Shown: one piece after another, positions 6,298 through 7,743 of the stretch
Numbering within the stretch: position 1 is the first letter of the stretch
Layout of the letters: every line of letters starts with the position of its first letter
NCBI GenBank assembly: GCA_947072805.1
Contig: CAMTJK010000159.1
Location: forward strand, 1 to 7,743
Length of the DNA: 7,743 nucleotides
From: an uncultured Prevotella sp.
Lineage (GTDB): Bacteria > Bacteroidota > Bacteroidia > Bacteroidales > Bacteroidaceae
Reading direction: 5' to 3'
Notes under the pieces: model-generated
The model's input: only the letters and a program-made list of their open reading frames with translations
Told to the model about the DNA's origin: nothing
Databases searched by the model: none
Position numbers and translations under genes: made by a program

Positions 6298-7131
6298 TTA
6301 TTGTCTGATGGTATATTCCCCGAGGATTTTCAGTTCCTTTGTCAGCGGAACGATGGCGTCAATGCTCTGCCGGTAGCGTGTGAGATTGTCGTATGTCACG
6401 TCTACATAGAAGAGGTATTCCCATTCGTGTCCGATGATGGGGAGTGACTGTATCTTTGTCATGTTTATCTTGTAGAACGAGAGTATGCTCAGTACCTGCG
6501 ACAGTGATCCCTCTTCGTGAGGCAGTGAGAATACGAGACTGGCCTTGTTCGTGTTTTCCGGTGAGCGCATGAAGTCTGCTTTGCGCGGGTTGCACACCAC
6601 GAGGAATCGCGTGAAGTTGTGCTTGTTGTCTTCTATGTGATCTTCCAGAATCTTCATTCCGTAAAGCTTTGCCGCTGCCGAACTGCATATTGCAGCTTGT
6701 CCGAGCGTGTGGTTTTCTGAAATGTCCTTGGCCGACCCCGCAGTATCTTCGCTTTCCACGGCTTTTATGTCGGGATGCCCCGCGAGGAAATTGCGACATT
6801 GCATGAGAGCCACCGGATGTGAGTGTACCTCCTTTATCGTGTTCCAGTCATCGTCCGGCAGGCAGCATATACAGTGTGATATGTGTAGTTTGTGTTCGCC
6901 TACCACTGTTGTGCCAGAGTCGCGCAGTAGCTCGTAGTTGTGCAGCAGACTGCCGGCAATGGTGTTCTCTATAGCCATCATGCCGATGATTGTAGGGTCG
7001 CGCTTGATGTTGTCGAACAGTTCTTCAAAGGTGGCGCAGCATATCAGCTGCAGCTGTTCGCCTGCGAAGTATTGGTTTGCCGCGATGTCGTGGAAAGAAC
7101 CTATCAGTCCTTGTATTGCTACTCTCTTCAT
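6298..7131 (-). CDS. pheA: Prephenate dehydratase with ACT domain
   Basis: The protein has 277 residues and should convert prephenate to phenylpyruvate, the committed step to phenylalanine. The catalytic domain shows AIQGLIGSFHDIA (5-17), AIENTIAGSL (53-62), VHSHPVALMQC (102-112), EDTAGSAKDI (128-137) and the active-site NFTRF (172-176, catalytic T174). A C-terminal ACT domain (about 197-275) shows GSL (208-210) in place of the usual GAL, and IQSLP (227-231) where E. coli PheA has ESRP; these positions form the phenylalanine-binding regulatory site. No chorismate mutase is fused here; that activity sits in the DAHP synthase fusion downstream. It is the first structural gene of the operon, directly after a leader peptide and terminator (stop of the leader at 7225, start here at 7131), so it should be under attenuation control as well as allosteric control. 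Confidence 0.95.
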   Translation of the reverse strand: MKRVAIQGLIGSFHDIAANQYFAGEQLQLICCATFEELFDNIKRDPTIIGMMAIENTIAGSLLHNYELLRDSGTTVVGEHKLHISHCICCLPDDDWNTIKEVHSHPVALMQCRNFLAGHPDIKAVESEDTAGSAKDISENHTLGQAAICSSAAAKLYGMKILEDHIEDNKHNFTRFLVVCNPRKADFMRSPENTNKASLVFSLPHEEGSLSQVLSILSFYKINMTKIQSLPIIGHEWEYLFYVDVTYDNLTRYRQSIDAIVPLTKELKILGEYTIRQ

Positions 7132-7145
7132 TTCGAATTACTATT

Positions 7146-7177
7146 AAAAAATCCCGCCTCATTCGGTTGAAGCGGGA
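7146..7177 (-). terminator. Leader terminator (attenuator) upstream of pheA
   Basis: On the minus strand TCCCGCTTC (7177-7169) pairs with GAGGCGGGA (7160-7152), nine pairs with one G-U, with an eight-base loop and then six T (7151-7146). The pheA start codon is only 15 bases further on. An intrinsic terminator between promoter and first gene is expected to work conditionally. Its 5' arm is also perfectly complementary to a segment inside the leader-peptide gene. Confidence 0.92.
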
Positions 7178-7246
7178 CTTGATTGTAAACCTTTCTTTAG
7201 ATTTGTATTGTCATAAGTTGAAATTTACACGCAACTTCCCGCTTCA
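7168..7246 (-). promoter_or_regulatory. Antiterminator pairing of the Phe/Tyr attenuator
   Basis: TGAAGCGGGA (7246-7237, leader codons 19-22) is complementary over all ten bases to TCCCGCTTCA (7177-7168), which contains the terminator's 5' arm. Forming this pair excludes the terminator. Between the arms a small stem AAGTTG (7237-7232) / CAACTT (7220-7215) can fold, with the leader stop codon in its loop. A ribosome stalled on the aromatic codons would leave the upstream arm free, giving readthrough into pheA. A ribosome at the stop codon would cover it, giving termination. I see no good partner that would sequester the arm as in the classical 1:2 hairpin. Confidence 0.88.
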
Positions 7247-7302
7247 CAATTCCTTGCAAAGTAAAAGTAAAAGCTAAAAAAATATGCGTCCAAATTCTTC
7301 AT
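7225..7302 (-). CDS. Phe/Tyr-rich leader peptide of the pheA operon attenuator
   Basis: The ORF has 25 codons plus TAA. It starts MKNLDA and then reads YFFSFYFYF (residues 7-15): five Phe (all TTT) and three Tyr codons in nine, followed by ARNCEAGSCV. This composition is far from chance and matches the control codons expected for an operon making phenylalanine and tyrosine. Spacing fits attenuation: a ribosome stalled at codon 15 (7260-7258) would just leave free the antiterminator arm that begins at 7246, while one at the stop (7227-7225) would cover it. No Shine-Dalgarno sequence precedes the ATG; the upstream stretch is A-rich (AATAAAAAAAGACTAT), as usual in Bacteroidetes. The peptide itself probably has no further function. 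Expression is not proven from sequence alone. Confidence 0.9.
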   Translation of the reverse strand: MKNLDAYFFSFYFYFARNCEAGSCV

Positions 7303-7328
7303 ATAGTCTTTTTTTATTCAACTGGATG

Positions 7329-7360
7329 CAAAAGTAAAACAAATACTTGAACTATACAAA
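7329..7360 (-). promoter_or_regulatory. Bacteroidetes promoter of the Phe/Tyr operon
   Basis: On the minus strand TTTG (7360-7357) is followed after 20 bases by TACTTTTG (7336-7329), an exact TTTG-N20-TAnnTTTG match that continues as TTTGCATC. Transcription should begin around 7321-7325, only about 20 bases before the leader-peptide ATG at 7302. The leader peptide and attenuator therefore lie inside the transcript, as regulation requires. Confidence 0.87.
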
Positions 7361-7450
7361 TAATTTGAAAGTTTTTTTAACCCAAATCTTTCATTATTTC
7401 AAATTATTCATCAGGCACAGCCATCAACATTATTCCAAATTGTTCATCAG
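7359..7450. repeat. Repeated CAAATT motif next to the operon promoter
   Basis: Two 22-base direct copies (7393-7414 and 7429-7450, 36 bases apart) agree at 20 positions around TTTCAAATTATTCATCAG. The 12-base core TTTCAAATTATT also occurs in inverted orientation at 7370-7359, partly overlapping the -33 element of the operon promoter. The three copies could be operator sites, or remnants of a small repeat in A/T-rich DNA. Confidence 0.5.
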
Positions 7451-7743
7451 AGTTAGTAGGTTTTTGTTTTTATTGTATTGCGACCTCATCGTAGATGGTA
7501 TGGCGGGCTAAGTCAAAACGAAACAGGAAACAAGACAATAGAGAGATGGGCATGACAAAAAGTGATTTCATATTTGTTAAGATTTATACGTGTATGGGTA
7601 AAAAAAGTGCTCGTAACTGCACTTAATGAAAGTTAATTTGTAAAGATATTTGGTCGAATTTAACATTTTTAAATCCGGCATTCTAGGTGTAAATATTTGT
7701 TAATGAAAGTGGGACGATTTATGCTCCCGACGGGTCGAAAAAC
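7361..7743. other. Right-edge intergenic region with no convincing gene
   Basis: I see no gene that can be supported. The left part holds the CAAATT repeats near the Phe/Tyr promoter. A 43-codon plus-strand ORF (7495-7626) lacks any recognisable feature. The last 120 bases are A/T-rich, with no exact TAnnTTTG element. The next gene probably begins beyond the window. Confidence 0.55.

Noticed and set aside
7146..7302. T-box or other tRNA- or metabolite-binding riboswitch upstream of pheA
   Set aside because: No T-box sequence or specifier-loop layout is seen. The leader is short and explained by a translated aromatic-rich ORF with a terminator/antiterminator pair.
7495..7626. 43-codon plus-strand ORF near the right edge
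   Set aside because: It has no recognisable motif, a strongly basic and irregular composition, no matching promoter and no downstream terminator. It is likely a chance ORF.
7690..7699. Possible promoter TAAATATTTG at the right edge
   Set aside because: The spacing between TA and TTTG does not fit TAnnTTTG, and no start codon with a supported gene follows within the window.

Overview
The window looks like chromosomal DNA from a Bacteroidales bacterium, probably Prevotella-like. Three points support this. Upstream regions carry the Bacteroidetes promoter form (TTTG/TTG, 19-20 bases, then TAnnTTTG). Strong Shine-Dalgarno sequences are largely absent. The aromatic gene cluster has the order and fusion pattern I know from Bacteroides/Prevotella (pheA, aminotransferase, DAHP synthase-chorismate mutase fusion, tyrA). 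Genus is an inference; I see no rRNA, tRNA, insertion sequence, CRISPR array or phage gene.

Left part (1-2700), envelope genes. A 447-base non-coding stretch starts with a 14-bp inverted repeat and ends with a clear promoter. It leads into a 119-residue secreted protein with two LTxxQ-like motifs (448-807) and a strong intrinsic terminator. Next is an M48 zinc metalloprotease lipoprotein (1037-1960). A bidirectional terminator (2033-2067) separates it from a convergent small outer-membrane beta-barrel protein (2684-2085, minus), which has its own near-perfect promoter.

Right part (2974-7360), a minus-strand phenylalanine/tyrosine operon. In transcription order it holds a short leader peptide (7302-7225), an intrinsic terminator, pheA (prephenate dehydratase with ACT domain), a class I/II PLP aminotransferase, a DAHP synthase-chorismate mutase fusion, and tyrA (prephenate dehydrogenase). 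Together these cover entry into the shikimate pathway, chorismate to prephenate, and both exits to Phe and Tyr including a likely transamination step.

The main discovery is upstream of pheA. A 25-codon ORF, too short for ordinary gene finding, has eight aromatic codons in nine (YFFSFYFYF, residues 7-15). Its last codons contain a 10-base segment perfectly complementary to the 5' arm of the terminator before pheA. This is the architecture of ribosome-mediated transcription attenuation responding to both Phe-tRNA and Tyr-tRNA. It is preceded by a perfect Bacteroidetes promoter that leaves an approximately 20-base 5' leader.

The remaining right edge (7361-7743) has no convincing gene. It contains a repeated CAAATT-centred motif next to the operon promoter.
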